DNA of 64,000 bases from Sphingobacteriales bacterium (GTDB taxonomy: Bacteria > Bacteroidota > Bacteroidia > Chitinophagales > UBA2359). The stretch is from the NCBI GenBank assembly GCA_016706405.1, contig JADJJT010000003.1, positions 124,001-188,000 on the forward strand, read 5' to 3'. Positions 1-9,452 of this stretch are shown here, piece after piece. The notes beneath the pieces were generated by a model. That model saw only the letters and a program-made list of their open reading frames with translations, was not told the origin of the DNA and did not search any database. The stretch's first letter is position 1. Each line of letters opens with the position of its first letter. Position numbers and translations under genes: made by a program.

Positions 1-190
1 CGAACACGATGGCAAAAATCCACAAGGCTTTGGCATTATTATTGACGGGCGCGTAGTTTGTTTTTACTCGTATGAAACTGATTTAGGCGATGGTTGGGAA
101 GATTTCCCTGTGCACCGCGACCCGCCCGAAAAACACTTGCAAGCCTTACAAATGGGTGCTAATTTGGTTATGTATGCATTTACAAATTAA
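1..190 (+). CDS. DUF4159 domain-containing protein, C-terminal 62 residues
   Basis: The reading frame is open from base 2 and ends in TAA at 188-190. The visible peptide carries the stretch QGFGII, CFYSYE, DLGDGWED and a final QMGANLVMYAF. From memory of the family, this is the conserved C-terminus of the Bacteroidota DUF4159 proteins, which are about 210-220 residues, usually exported, and of unknown function. The N-terminus lies outside the window. The gene converges on glmM with 36 bases between the stop codons. Identity as DUF4159 is fairly sure; the function is unknown. Confidence 0.75.
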   Translation, partial: EHDGKNPQGFGIIIDGRVVCFYSYETDLGDGWEDFPVHRDPPEKHLQALQMGANLVMYAFTN

Positions 191-226
191 TGAACTTACT
201 TGCTTACATTTTCAGTGAGTAATTTG

Positions 227-1637
227 TTATTCAACCAAATCCACTAATATTTTGCGCCAATAATTGGCAAGTTCTAAGGCAGCGGCTTCGCTTGTGCGGC
301 TTTCGGCATAAACCCGCACAATAGGTTCGGTGTTCGATTTGCGCAAATGTACCCACTCGTGGCCAAAATCAATAAATACACCATCAATTGTAGTAATATT
401 ATGCGTGGCTGCATATCTTGCGTTAATCCTTTCTAAAAGTGTATCGACTGATATGTTTGAGGGCAACTCGGCCTTTTGTTTCGCCATATAATAGTTGGGA
501 TATTGGTGCCGCAGTTGGCTACATGTTTTCCCGGATTCTGCCATCAGCGATAAAAACAAGGCTACTCCGGCCAAAGCATCTCGGCCATAATGCAAATCGG
601 GCCAAATAATGCCGCCGTTACCCTCGCCACCCAAAACAGCTTGCACGGCTTTCATTTGGGCAACCACGTTTACCTCGCCCACTGCCGACATGTAATAGTG
701 GCAGCCGTGTTTTGCGGCCAATTCGCGCAGGGCTTTGGTTGACGATAAGTTTGAAACTACCGGCCCTTTTTGAACGTATTGCAAATAATAGTCGGCGCAG
801 GCTACTAAAGTATATTCTTCGCCAAACCACTGGCCATTTTCGTCAATTATAGCCAAACGGTCGGCATCGGGATCAACAACAAAGCCAACATGACAGCCAT
901 TTTTTTGTACTGCCAACATAGTTTCTGCTAAATGTTCGGGGAGCGGTTCGGGGTTTCGCGGAAATAATCCGGAGGGTTGCTCGTTTAAAACTATCACTTC
1001 GCAGCCCAAGGTTTTTAACAGGGCGGGCAAGGCAATGCTGCCTACCGAGTTTACACCATCTACCAATACTTTGAATTTTTTTTCTTTTATTTTATTAGTT
1101 GCAATGGCTTTTTGTGCCATTATTTGCTCGATATGATGCACTAAATAACGCTGAAAAACCAACTGATAACTGCCAATTTCGGTGTAAGGGGTAAAGGCAA
1201 TATTTTTTTCCGGATGATTAGCGGCAATTTTTAATAGTGTTTCGCCATCTTCAGCCGAAATGAACTCGCCCAAGTTGTTTAACAATTTTAAGGCATTCCA
1301 GTTGGCAGGGTTGTGGCTTGCCGAAATAATAATGCCGCCAACAGCTTTTTCGAGCGTAACGGCCATTTCTACGGTTGGGGTTGTAGCTAAGCCGGCAATC
1401 AATTACCGTAAAGCCCAAGGCTTGCAGGGTGTTGGCAACTAAGCCGGCAACCATTGCGCCTGTTGTGCGGGCATCGCGGCCAATTACAATTTTTTTGGGC
1501 TTGGTGTTGGCATGTTTTTGCAATAATAATGCCCCAAAAGCAGTAGCAAAATTTACAATATTTATAGGCGTTAGGGCATTGGTAGAGTCGCCGCCTATGG
1601 TGCCGCGTATTCCGGAAATTGAACAAATAAGAGGCAT
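227..1637 (-). pseudogene. glmM: Phosphoglucosamine mutase GlmM, split by a one-base frameshift
   Basis: GlmM interconverts glucosamine-6-phosphate and glucosamine-1-phosphate on the way to UDP-GlcNAc for peptidoglycan and LPS. The start at 1637 gives MPLICSISGIRGTIGG, the usual N-terminus. The catalytic serine loop is SASHNP, the metal-binding loop is DPDADR, the sugar-binding loop GGEGNGG and the phosphate-binding end LRKSNTEPIVR. Residues 1-80 are in one frame and the remainder, from GLATTPTVE on, in another. The two frames join perfectly as VIDC-GLATTP if one base of the GG at 1394-1395 (plus strand) is removed. Apart from that the coding sequence is fully conserved over about 470 codons. 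Since GlmM is normally essential, a sequence error is the simplest explanation; a true pseudogene would need a second copy elsewhere. Confidence 0.88.
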
Positions 1638-1679
1638 CCGGTAAAATTGTTTATTGAAAATTTAGTAATTGTGGAGGAA

Positions 1680-1740
1680 CTAAAAAAATAAGTTTTGCCA
1701 AATTTGAAGATTAAAATAATCAATTAGTTTGGCAAAACTT
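1680..1740 (-). terminator. Hairpin terminator downstream of the S41 protease
   Basis: A 13-bp perfect inverted repeat (AAGTTTTGCCAAA at 1690-1702 and its complement at 1728-1740) lies between the protease stop and glmM. On the minus strand it is followed by a T-rich run, as in a rho-independent terminator. The loop is long (25 bases). Confidence 0.6.
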
Positions 1741-1777
1741 CAAGAAAATAAATATAGGGCAAAAATACAACCTATTT

Positions 1778-3481
1778 TTATTCTAACTTCATTTCTGAGA
1801 AAATTTTATCGTCTTTTAAAACTTCTAAAGCTTTTAAATAAGGCTCGTTATACTCGTTAACTATTTGATAATAGGCTTCGAAATTAAACAAATACCGAGC
1901 AATTAACGATTTTAAACGCATTTCGATGAGTTTTTGCGATTGGGCAAGTCCGGCCTCATCTTTTTTAACACCTTCTTTTTCGGCAAAATTTACAAAGTCG
2001 TCCATCATTTTTAACCCTATGTTAAAATTGGCTTTGTAAGTGTTAAAATCGGCAAAACTTGTATGCCATTCGTCTCGTTTTGCGTCCATCTGTTCTAATA
2101 CGTAGGTATTAAAAATATTTTGATTGCTTAGTTCGCGGTAGTAGGTTGATATATCGGAGGTGTCAATACTAACAAAAATATCGGGCGATATACCGCCGCC
2201 GCCGTAAACTGTTCGTTTAATCTTTAGGGTTTCAAATTTAAGCGAGTCGGGCATTTCAATTTTTGTAGGGTCAGACAGTTAGCCATTTTTGTAGCGGTCG
2301 CGCACTTCCTTGCGGTATGCTTCGGCATCGTTGCTGTATGGTTTTTGAATGCAGCGCCCAGACGGGGTGTAATAATGTGCTACGGTTAGTCGCACCGCCG
2401 ACCCGTCAGATAGGGAGTAAGGTTTTTGTACCAAGCCTTTGCCAAACGAGCGGCGACCAATTATTAGTCCTCTGTCCCAATCTTGCATAGCCCCCGATAC
2501 AATTTCGCTTGCCGATGCCGAGCCTTCGTCAATTAATACTACTAATTTGCCTTTTTCAAAACTGCCGCCATTGGTGGCTTTGTAATCTTTTCGTTGGTAG
2601 GCACGTCCTTCGGTATAGGTAATTAGGCGGTTTTTAGGTAAAAATATATCCGATACCTCAACGGCAGCACTTAAAAACCCACCGCCGTTGCCTTTAAGGT
2701 CTAAAATTAAACTTTTCATGCCTTGTTTGTTTAATTTTTCGATGGCTTTGGTCATTTCTTCGGTAGTGGTAGCCGAGAAGCGGTTTAATTTTATATAGCC
2801 TATTTCGGGGGTGGCCATATAAATTGCATCAATACTGTTAATTGGAATTTTATCGCGGGTTATGGTTACATACAAGGTTTTATCCACATTTTTGCGGGCA
2901 ATACCAACCTCAACTTTGGTGCCTTTGGTGCCGCGCAGTTTTTTCATTACTTGCTCATTGGTGATTTTGATATTGGCAACAGGTTCTTTATCAACTAAAA
3001 TAATGCGGTCGCCATCGCGGAGGCCTGCTTTTTCGGAGGGGCCATCCGGAACTACGCTTACAATGGTGATAGTATCTTTTATAATGTTAAAACTAACGCC
3101 GATGCCTTCAAAATTTCCTACCAAGGGTTCGTTTACGGCCTTTACCTCGTCTGCTGGAATGTAGGATGAATGTGGGTCTAAGTTTTCGAGTAGCGAGCGG
3201 ATAGAAGCTTCGGTTATTTTCTCAAAATCCACACTATCCATGTAAACTTGGTTTATTAGCTCTAAAATTTGCCCTGTTTTAACTTTGGCATCATCGGCAG
3301 TAAAAGGTGGTTTTTCGGCGGGTTTAGTTGTTTCGTGGGGGGTGTTTTGCTGTTGGCGTTGTTGTGCGTAAACAGTGCTAAAGGGGGCAAAAACGGTTAT
3401 TAAAGTAAACAAACTAAAAGCAATTAGCAATTTAGTTTTAAATTGGTTAGCACCTGTTTTTTTTGCGGTCATTAAGTTCAT
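1778..3481 (-). pseudogene. S41 family C-terminal processing peptidase, interrupted by an in-frame stop
   Basis: This is a CtpA/Prc-type periplasmic serine protease. The start at 3481 gives a signal peptide ending near VYAQQ. A PDZ domain follows (about residues 110-200, with GIGVSF and DGDRIILVD), then the S41 catalytic domain with the serine in EGSASASEIVSGA and the lysine in RRSFGKGLVQ. The frame hits TAA at 2279-2281 right after RYKNG. It then continues open in the same frame (LSDPTKIEMPDSLKF, then YGGGGISPDIFV) to 1778. Homologues as I recall them read NGE here, so one G-to-T change (GAA to TAA) explains the stop. The 158-residue tail is a normal family C-terminus, so total length (about 567 codons) fits Bacteroidota S41 proteases. 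It could be a recent nonsense mutation or a base-call error; the catalytic part would still be made. Confidence 0.85.
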
Positions 3482-3801
3482 TTGAAAAAAGTAAATGAAG
3501 AAAGTGTGGAAATTTATTGTGAGTTTGCCTATAACACGTAATTAGCTGCAAAGATAAACTACATTCATCCGGAAATTAGTGTAGGGGATAAGTTAATCTA
3601 AGTTAATTAAACAAAATTAAGGCCAATTTGGGTTTTACAACTAAGTTTTTATCAACACCTTTGTGGATGAAGGATGTTTGCCTTAAATTTATTTAGGATT
3701 TTGTTAATTTTCAGTTTGCAAGTCATAAGACAAACTGTTTTAACTGTAAATTTGCATTTTTGTTTCGACAAGTACAACTTATTTTAATTTTTTAACGATA
3801 A
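3482..3801. other. Intergenic region between divergent genes
   Basis: This 320-base AT-rich gap separates the divergent S41 protease and App1-like genes and must hold both promoters. A TAAATTTG at 3747-3754 fits the Bacteroidota -7 box for the rightward gene, though no well-spaced -33 TTTG is seen. One TCCGGA lies near 3568. No coding sequence is recognisable. Confidence 0.4.
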
Positions 3802-4875
3802 ATGTATAAGCAGTTTAAATCGGTATTTTATTGGCTAACAGACCGTTTAGACACGTTTAAACAACGACTTCGATTGAGGTTTACCTCGAAACGGCACGTG
3901 TTAATTGTGCCTTACAGGGGTTTTGGCAATTTACAAACCTTATTTTTAACAGGTCGTGTTTTAACCAGCCGGCTGTTAAACCCTATGCACACCGATGGCC
4001 GATGGCAAAATTTAAAAAATACCTATAAACGGTTTGGCAGCAACGAAATTAAAGATGCAAGCATACAAATTGAAATTGCCGGCCAAACGCAAACCTGTAA
4101 TACCAACCACGAGGGGTATTATGCACTAAACATGCCTAATTTAACGCAGGTGCTAAAACCGCGTGAAGTTTGGTTTCAGGTAAAAATTAGCCTTGTTAGT
4201 GCCCCGGTTGCTTTTAAGCCACCTTATAGCGTTAGGGGCGAGGTTATGCTGCCCAATAGTACAGCCAAATATGGCATTATAAGCGATATTGACGATACAA
4301 TTTTGCATACAGCCGTTTTGTCAATGACCCGTATGTTGTATTTAACTTTGTTTAAAAACGCCCACTCGCGCGAGCAGGTGCCTGGTGCAGCCGCCTTTAT
4401 ACAAGCTTTGCGTGTAGGGCGCGACCAAGCAGAGCAGCATCCGGTATTTTACGTTTCAAATGGTCCGTGGAATTTGTACGACATGTTAACCGAGTTTATG
4501 CAGGTTAACAATTTTGTTAAAGGTCCCCTGTCTTTGCGCGATTTTGGCCGACATAAAAATGAAGATGCCGTTACCTACCGACTGCATAAACGCGATTCGG
4601 TGGCTCGTATTATAAAAACTTACCCCAATTTGCAATTTATTTTGATGGGCGACAGTGCAGAAAAAGATTTGGATATTTATACCGAAATAGCTACCAATTA
4701 TCCGGGAAGGGTTGCAGCTATTTTTATCCGGATGGTAAGAAGTACTAAACGTAAAGTAGCCGTCCTAAAAAAAGCCGCTCTCGAAGAAAAAGTACCTATA
4801 ATTTTGTTTACCGATTACGACCAGGCAGTTAAACACGCCCTCGAAATGGGCCTAATCGCCAATTCTAAGACCTAA
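3802..4875 (+). CDS. App1-like phosphatidate phosphatase (DUF2183)
   Basis: The protein has 357 residues and no signal peptide. Its C-terminal two thirds match the App1/DUF2183 HAD-type phosphatase domain. It shows the nucleophile motif SDIDDTIL (DxDxT type), then SNGPWNLYDML, KRDSVARII and LMGDSAEKDLDIY, the last being the acidic motif that binds magnesium. Yeast App1 dephosphorylates phosphatidic acid; bacterial members are assumed to act on phospholipid phosphates, but the substrate here is not proven. The N-terminal part contains a small beta-rich region (QIEIAGQTQTCNTNHEGYY) resembling a carboxypeptidase-regulatory-like fold. It stands alone on the plus strand. Family assignment is confident, physiological role is not. 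Confidence 0.82.
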   Translation: MYKQFKSVFYWLTDRLDTFKQRLRLRFTSKRHVLIVPYRGFGNLQTLFLTGRVLTSRLLNPMHTDGRWQNLKNTYKRFGSNEIKDASIQIEIAGQTQTCNTNHEGYYALNMPNLTQVLKPREVWFQVKISLVSAPVAFKPPYSVRGEVMLPNSTAKYGIISDIDDTILHTAVLSMTRMLYLTLFKNAHSREQVPGAAAFIQALRVGRDQAEQHPVFYVSNGPWNLYDMLTEFMQVNNFVKGPLSLRDFGRHKNEDAVTYRLHKRDSVARIIKTYPNLQFILMGDSAEKDLDIYTEIATNYPGRVAAIFIRMVRSTKRKVAVLKKAALEEKVPIILFTDYDQAVKHALEMGLIANSKT

Positions 4876-5113
4876 AATGAAAACAAAAATATAAATACCC
4901 GTGTTTGATTTGAGATGGCATTTTAGCCCTAATGTGATTTTTTTGCCTCCAAAACCATAATTCCGGATAAATAAGGTTAATATTGTGTGTTTTCTTGGAT
5001 GTTATTAATATAAAAATGTATGTTTAATTACTGTCCTCCTTTTATTTGGCTTGTAATTTTTTAAACTCTTCTATTTAATTAACTTGTATTTTACCATTTA
5101 GAAAAAATATTTT
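4876..5113. other. AT-rich spacer, no gene seen
   Basis: This 238-base spacer separates the App1-like gene from the PLD protein. It contains one TCCGGATAA site near 4963. No convincing hairpin terminator or promoter was identified. Confidence 0.3.
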
Positions 5114-7291
5114 ATGAAATTTGTTTTTACATTTTTATCGTTTTGCTTTATTTGTTTTGTTGCAGCAGCTCAAACGCCCATACCCATTGACGAAGCAAAA
5201 ATAAAAGCAGTTGGCGATATTGTTACCGTAGAAGGTATTGTTACCAACGGCCCCGAATTGGGCGCTATACGTTACATGCAAGACGGTAGTGCCGGCATTG
5301 CCGTTTTTGATTACGATTTTGCCGATGCCGTTAAGCCCGGAGACCTGGTACAAGTTACCGGCGCACTTGACCTTTACAACGAACTGATGGAAATTAAAAA
5401 ATCGGGGGCAACTATGCAGTACAAAATTATAAGCTCGAACAACCCGCTGCCAGCCCCAAAAGAGGTAACAACGGCAATTGGATTTACCGAAGATTATGAG
5501 GGCGAACTAGTGCGTTTTTCAAACATCAAATTTACCGATGTTGGCAATTTTAAAACCGCCAGTACCAATTATAAAATTTTTGACGGAAGCCTTACCTACG
5601 AAGTCCGTGTTGTTGATGCCACAAATATTGTAAACACACCCATACCAACCGAGTATATTAATTTAGTGGGCATAATGTCGCAGTTTAAAACAACCTACCA
5701 ACTGTTGCCCCGCAGCCTTTCCGATTTTGAATATTTAGGCAACCCGCCCGTTATTTCGTCCTCGTTAACGCAAAGCAATATTACAACCACCAGTTTCGAT
5801 GTGTCGTTTACTACCTTGTTTGATGGCAACACCACAATTAAATACGGAAAAACCAAATCGTTAGAGATGGGCGCACTTAACGACGGCAACTATACCACCA
5901 ACCATATAACTAATTTATCCGGATTAAGTCCGGCAACGGTTTACTACGTTCAGGCAATCTCTGAAAGTGCTTCGGGCGACGAGTCAAAATCGGCTATTAT
6001 GCCCATGATGACTGCCTCGCTTTCATCGGGCGACATAAAAGTTTATTTTAACAGCCCGGTAAACAATAGTGTATCGAACGGGCCAACTGCCATTTACGTA
6101 AAAAATGCTATAGCCGACACGTTGGCAAACTATTTTAGCCGGGCAAAATATACCATAGACATGAGCCTTTATACGTTTGACAATGCTACCGGAATTTTAG
6201 ATGCCCTTAAAGCTGCCGCCAATAAAGGGATAAAATGCCGCTTTGTAGCCGACTCAGATATTGACAAGGCTATATACAACCTTTTTCCCGGAAGCAAAAT
6301 TACCCGCGACTCCGAAGTACAGGGTATTATGCATAATAAATTTGTAATAATTGATGCCGAATCGCCCGACCCCAACGACCCCATTGTTTGGACTGGCTCG
6401 ACAAATTTTAGCGATGATCAACTAAACAAAGATCCTAACAACGTCATAATCATCCAAGACCAAAGCTTAGCCCGCGCTTTTACGATGGAATTTGACGAAA
6501 TGTTTGGCGAAAAATTTGGCTCCGATAAATTAGATAACACCCCCAAAGAGTTTGTAGTAGGTGGTAAACGAGTTGAAGCCTATTTTAGTCCCGGAGACGA
6601 CATTAGAACTAATTTTAAAAAATCGGTAGCACAGGCTAATTACGAACTGTTTTTTGCTATCATGCAACTTACCCGCACCGATATGGCAAATGCCATTGAA
6701 GACCGCATTTACGACAAAGTATTTTTAGCCGGAATTTTAGACGACACCAGCACCCCCGAAAATCAGGCTTGTTTTGATATTTTAGCACCAAAAATGAAAG
6801 AAAACTTAAAAGTTGATGGCAAAAGCTATATTTTTCATCATAAATATTTTATTGCCGACCCCAATTATTGGGATAGCGACCCAACAGTTTGGACAGGCTC
6901 GTACAACTGGACAAACAGCGCCCAAGTGCGCAACGACGAAAACGTGGTAGTAGTACACGATAAAAACGTAGCTAACATTTATTACCAAGAGTTTGTACAG
7001 CGGTTTAACGATTTGGGCGGTATTTTAGCCACCGATGATATAAATAAAAATTGGCAATTAATGGCATGGCCTAATCCAGTTTCAAACGAATTGACAATTG
7101 CTATTTTCGGAAAAAATCCGGAAAAAATTAACCTTCAATTCACTGATTCCTCCGGAAAAGTGCTGTTGCAAAAAAATTGGACTATTGGCACAGCACCATC
7201 TACCTTTAAAATTAACACTGCCAATTATGCTGCTGGGTTGTATTTGTTGACAATAAACGGACAAACGCAAAAAATTATTATTCAAAAATAA
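5114..7291 (+). CDS. Secreted PLD-domain nuclease-like protein with T9SS sorting domain
   Basis: 725 residues. A signal peptide (FVFTFLSFCFICFVAAAQ) is followed by an OB-fold-like region (about 25-215) of the kind seen in secreted bacterial nucleases. Next comes a fibronectin type III-like stretch (about 220-300) and two phospholipase D half-domains. Their HKD motifs are MHNKFVIID with WTGSTNF, and HHKYFIAD with WTGSYNW. The C-terminal 80 residues (AWPNPVSNELTI to IIIQK) form a type IX secretion sorting domain. PLD proteins of this build usually hydrolyse DNA or phospholipids outside the cell; nuclease is the better guess because of the OB fold, but this is inference. It is followed after 16 bases by the lamin-tail gene, probably in one transcript. 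Confidence 0.83.
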   Translation: MKFVFTFLSFCFICFVAAAQTPIPIDEAKIKAVGDIVTVEGIVTNGPELGAIRYMQDGSAGIAVFDYDFADAVKPGDLVQVTGALDLYNELMEIKKSGATMQYKIISSNNPLPAPKEVTTAIGFTEDYEGELVRFSNIKFTDVGNFKTASTNYKIFDGSLTYEVRVVDATNIVNTPIPTEYINLVGIMSQFKTTYQLLPRSLSDFEYLGNPPVISSSLTQSNITTTSFDVSFTTLFDGNTTIKYGKTKSLEMGALNDGNYTTNHITNLSGLSPATVYYVQAISESASGDESKSAIMPMMTASLSSGDIKVYFNSPVNNSVSNGPTAIYVKNAIADTLANYFSRAKYTIDMSLYTFDNATGILDALKAAANKGIKCRFVADSDIDKAIYNLFPGSKITRDSEVQGIMHNKFVIIDAESPDPNDPIVWTGSTNFSDDQLNKDPNNVIIIQDQSLARAFTMEFDEMFGEKFGSDKLDNTPKEFVVGGKRVEAYFSPGDDIRTNFKKSVAQANYELFFAIMQLTRTDMANAIEDRIYDKVFLAGILDDTSTPENQACFDILAPKMKENLKVDGKSYIFHHKYFIADPNYWDSDPTVWTGSYNWTNSAQVRNDENVVVVHDKNVANIYYQEFVQRFNDLGGILATDDINKNWQLMAWPNPVSNELTIAIFGKNPEKINLQFTDSSGKVLLQKNWTIGTAPSTFKINTANYAAGLYLLTINGQTQKIIIQK

Positions 7292-7307
7292 AAAATAAAC
7301 TTTACCG

Positions 7308-8276
7308 ATGACACAAAAACTTTTTACCTTTTTTTTACTTTCCATTGCGCCCTTAGCCCTTGTTTGGGGGCAATGTACCACGCCTTTTATATCCGAATAT
7401 GTAGAGGGCAGCAACAATAACAAAGCCATTGAAATAGCCAACCCCAGCGACAAAGACCTTGACCTTAGCGATTACCGCTTAATAAGATGGCAAAATGGCA
7501 GTGCTGTTTACGATGCCGCTTTTAGCATTGACCTTACCGGTATTACCGTTAAAGCAAAAGATGTAGTAGTATTGGTTATAGACAAACAAGATTGCACCAA
7601 AACAGGGCAGGATACTTGCGTTTTTGCCGACTTAAAAGCCCAAACCGACTATTATATTTGTCCTGATTATAATGTTAGCAGCACCATGTATTTTAATGGC
7701 AATGATGCTATGTCTTTAAATAAAATTAGCGACAATGGGCAAATGCCGTTTGGTGCTTTTGTTGATATTTTTGGCCTGATTGGCGAAGACCCCGGCCAGT
7801 CGTGGACGGATACATACCCCTACACACAAGCTGCAGGAGGGGCATATTGGACCCGCGACCAAACCCTTATACGCAAGCCCGGAATTACCCAAGGCGTTAC
7901 AACCAACCCTGGAACACCCTATACAGGTGCTTGGAACCCTACTGCCGAGTGGGACTCGCTGCCTCGCAACACCTTTAACCAATTGGGTTTTCATCAATGC
8001 GATTGCGGCATGTTGGCTGGCATTAACAACCACAACCCGCTCGCAAACAATTTTACCATGTATCCAAACCCCACGACCGGCAATTTGTATTTCGAAGCGC
8101 CAAAATTAGTTTCACAAGTACAAATTTTAACCTTGGCTGGCCTTGAAACCACAGCCATTAAACCAAACAGCCAAAAGTTTACCCTCAATACGAGCGATTT
8201 ACCGCAAGGCACCTATTTTGTAAAACTACAGTATATTGACAAAACCATGTATTTGCGAAAAGTGGTGGTACAATAG
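7308..8276 (+). CDS. Lamin-tail domain protein with T9SS sorting domain
   Basis: 322 residues with a signal peptide (about 21 residues, ending near VWGQ). It then has a lamin-tail domain recognised by FISEYVEGSNNNKAIEI and the following DLSDYRLIRW. The C-terminus (FTMYPNPTTGNLYFEA to LRKVVVQ) is a type IX secretion sorting domain. Lamin-tail domains of this type occur in extracellular nucleases (ExeM/NucH-like) and surface proteins as DNA- or ligand-binding modules. No catalytic domain is visible here, so it may act as a binding partner. It starts 16 bases after the PLD-protein stop and a strong hairpin terminator follows, so the two genes form a likely operon. Confidence 0.8.
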   Translation: MTQKLFTFFLLSIAPLALVWGQCTTPFISEYVEGSNNNKAIEIANPSDKDLDLSDYRLIRWQNGSAVYDAAFSIDLTGITVKAKDVVVLVIDKQDCTKTGQDTCVFADLKAQTDYYICPDYNVSSTMYFNGNDAMSLNKISDNGQMPFGAFVDIFGLIGEDPGQSWTDTYPYTQAAGGAYWTRDQTLIRKPGITQGVTTNPGTPYTGAWNPTAEWDSLPRNTFNQLGFHQCDCGMLAGINNHNPLANNFTMYPNPTTGNLYFEAPKLVSQVQILTLAGLETTAIKPNSQKFTLNTSDLPQGTYFVKLQYIDKTMYLRKVVVQ

Positions 8277-8326
8277 TTTCTAATCGTTTTTTCTGTCTTT
8301 ATTTGTTGAGACAGCTAATTATTTGC

Positions 8327-8370
8327 ATTGCCCGGATTTGGTAGCTATACTAAACTGGGCAATTTTTTTT
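8327..8370 (+). terminator. Rho-independent terminator after the lamin-tail gene
   Basis: ATTGCCC at 8327-8333 pairs with GGGCAAT at 8357-8363 and is followed directly by a run of eight T on the plus strand. It closes the PLD/lamin-tail transcript. Confidence 0.75.
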
Positions 8371-8425
8371 ATTGAGGTCGATGATTGATTGTTTTCCGGA
8401 GATGTTAACTTAAAATGCTGGGAAT

Positions 8426-9400
8426 CTATTGCCCATCTTCCAAACGTTTTAGGCGTTCTAAAATTTCGGCTATGCGTTTTATATTAGCCATTTCGCGCAT
8501 GGTGGGTATGGCTTCGTTGGCGGGCGAGCCAAAATAGGCTTTACCTCCGGCTAAATTGTTAGCTACTCCTGATTGGGCATAAACTACGGCGTTATTGCCA
8601 ATTGTCAGGTCTTTAGATACTCCTACCTGTCCCCATAAAATTACGCCATCGCCAAGGGTAGTTTTTCCGGCAATACCAACTTGGGCAGCAATTAAGGTAT
8701 TTTTACCAAGTACAACACCATGCCCAATATGCACCAAATTATCTAATTTGCTGCCTTCGCCAATAACCGTATCGCCCGATACGCCGCAATCAATGGTACA
8801 GCCTGCCCCAATTTCAACGTTATTGCCAATAATAACACGTCCGCACGAGTACATTTTTTCGTATTGCAGGTCGTTTTCATGGCTTAATGGGCGCGATTTG
8901 TAGTAAAAAGCATCGCTACCTATGGTTGTATTAGCGTGGATGGTAACATTATTGCCAATAATTGTACGCTCATAAATAACAACATTCGGGTAAATGAGGC
9001 AGTTATCGCCTATTTGCACGTTATCGCCAATGGCTGCGCCGGGCATTATTTTGGTGTTTTGGCCAATTTTAGCTTGTGGGCTAATGGGCTGTTGCTGTTG
9101 CCAGCAGCGAGTTGATGCTAATGATAAAACAAAGTTATTGTATGCCGTAAAGGGGTCGGGGTGGTATAAAAGGGTTTTTTGATGTGGGTTATTTAATTGC
9201 CGGTTGTTTACAATAATGGCACTTGCAGCCGAAGATAGCGCTTTGGCAAAATATTTAGGATGGTCACAAAAAGTAATATCGCCAGGGATAACTTTGTGAA
9301 TTTCATTGATTCCGGATAAAAAAGGATGATGAGCTGCCAAAATTTCGGCCTCTAATAATTTTGCTAACTGTGGCAAAGCAATCGGTGCATCAAATTTCAT
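8426..9400 (-). CDS. lpxD: UDP-3-O-acylglucosamine N-acyltransferase LpxD
   Basis: LpxD adds the second, amide-linked acyl chain to UDP-3-O-acyl-glucosamine in lipid A synthesis. The start is placed at the ATG at 9400 (MKFDAPIALPQLAKLL), which is how LpxD proteins begin; an upstream in-frame extension of 32 residues to 9496 would overlap the ABC permease and looks spurious. The N-terminal uridine-binding domain covers about residues 1-105. It is followed by many hexapeptide repeats of the left-handed beta helix (AKIGQNTKIMPGAAIGDN and similar). The catalytic histidine region is LDNLVHIGHGVVLG. Length, 324 residues, is close to the family norm. It is a stand-alone gene rather than part of an lpx cluster; the upstream neighbour is the ABC exporter. 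Confidence 0.9.
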   Translation of the reverse strand: MKFDAPIALPQLAKLLEAEILAAHHPFLSGINEIHKVIPGDITFCDHPKYFAKALSSAASAIIVNNRQLNNPHQKTLLYHPDPFTAYNNFVLSLASTRCWQQQQPISPQAKIGQNTKIMPGAAIGDNVQIGDNCLIYPNVVIYERTIIGNNVTIHANTTIGSDAFYYKSRPLSHENDLQYEKMYSCGRVIIGNNVEIGAGCTIDCGVSGDTVIGEGSKLDNLVHIGHGVVLGKNTLIAAQVGIAGKTTLGDGVILWGQVGVSKDLTIGNNAVVYAQSGVANNLAGGKAYFGSPANEAIPTMREMANIKRIAEILERLKRLEDGQ

Positions 9401-9452
9401 AAGAACAAAAGAAGGGTAGGGTAGGAGAGGAGGGGCAAATATGTAAACTATT

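Noticed and set aside
2279..2281. Programmed readthrough of the S41 protease stop
   Set aside because: The codon is TAA, the strongest stop, with no visible downstream readthrough structure; mutation or error is simpler.
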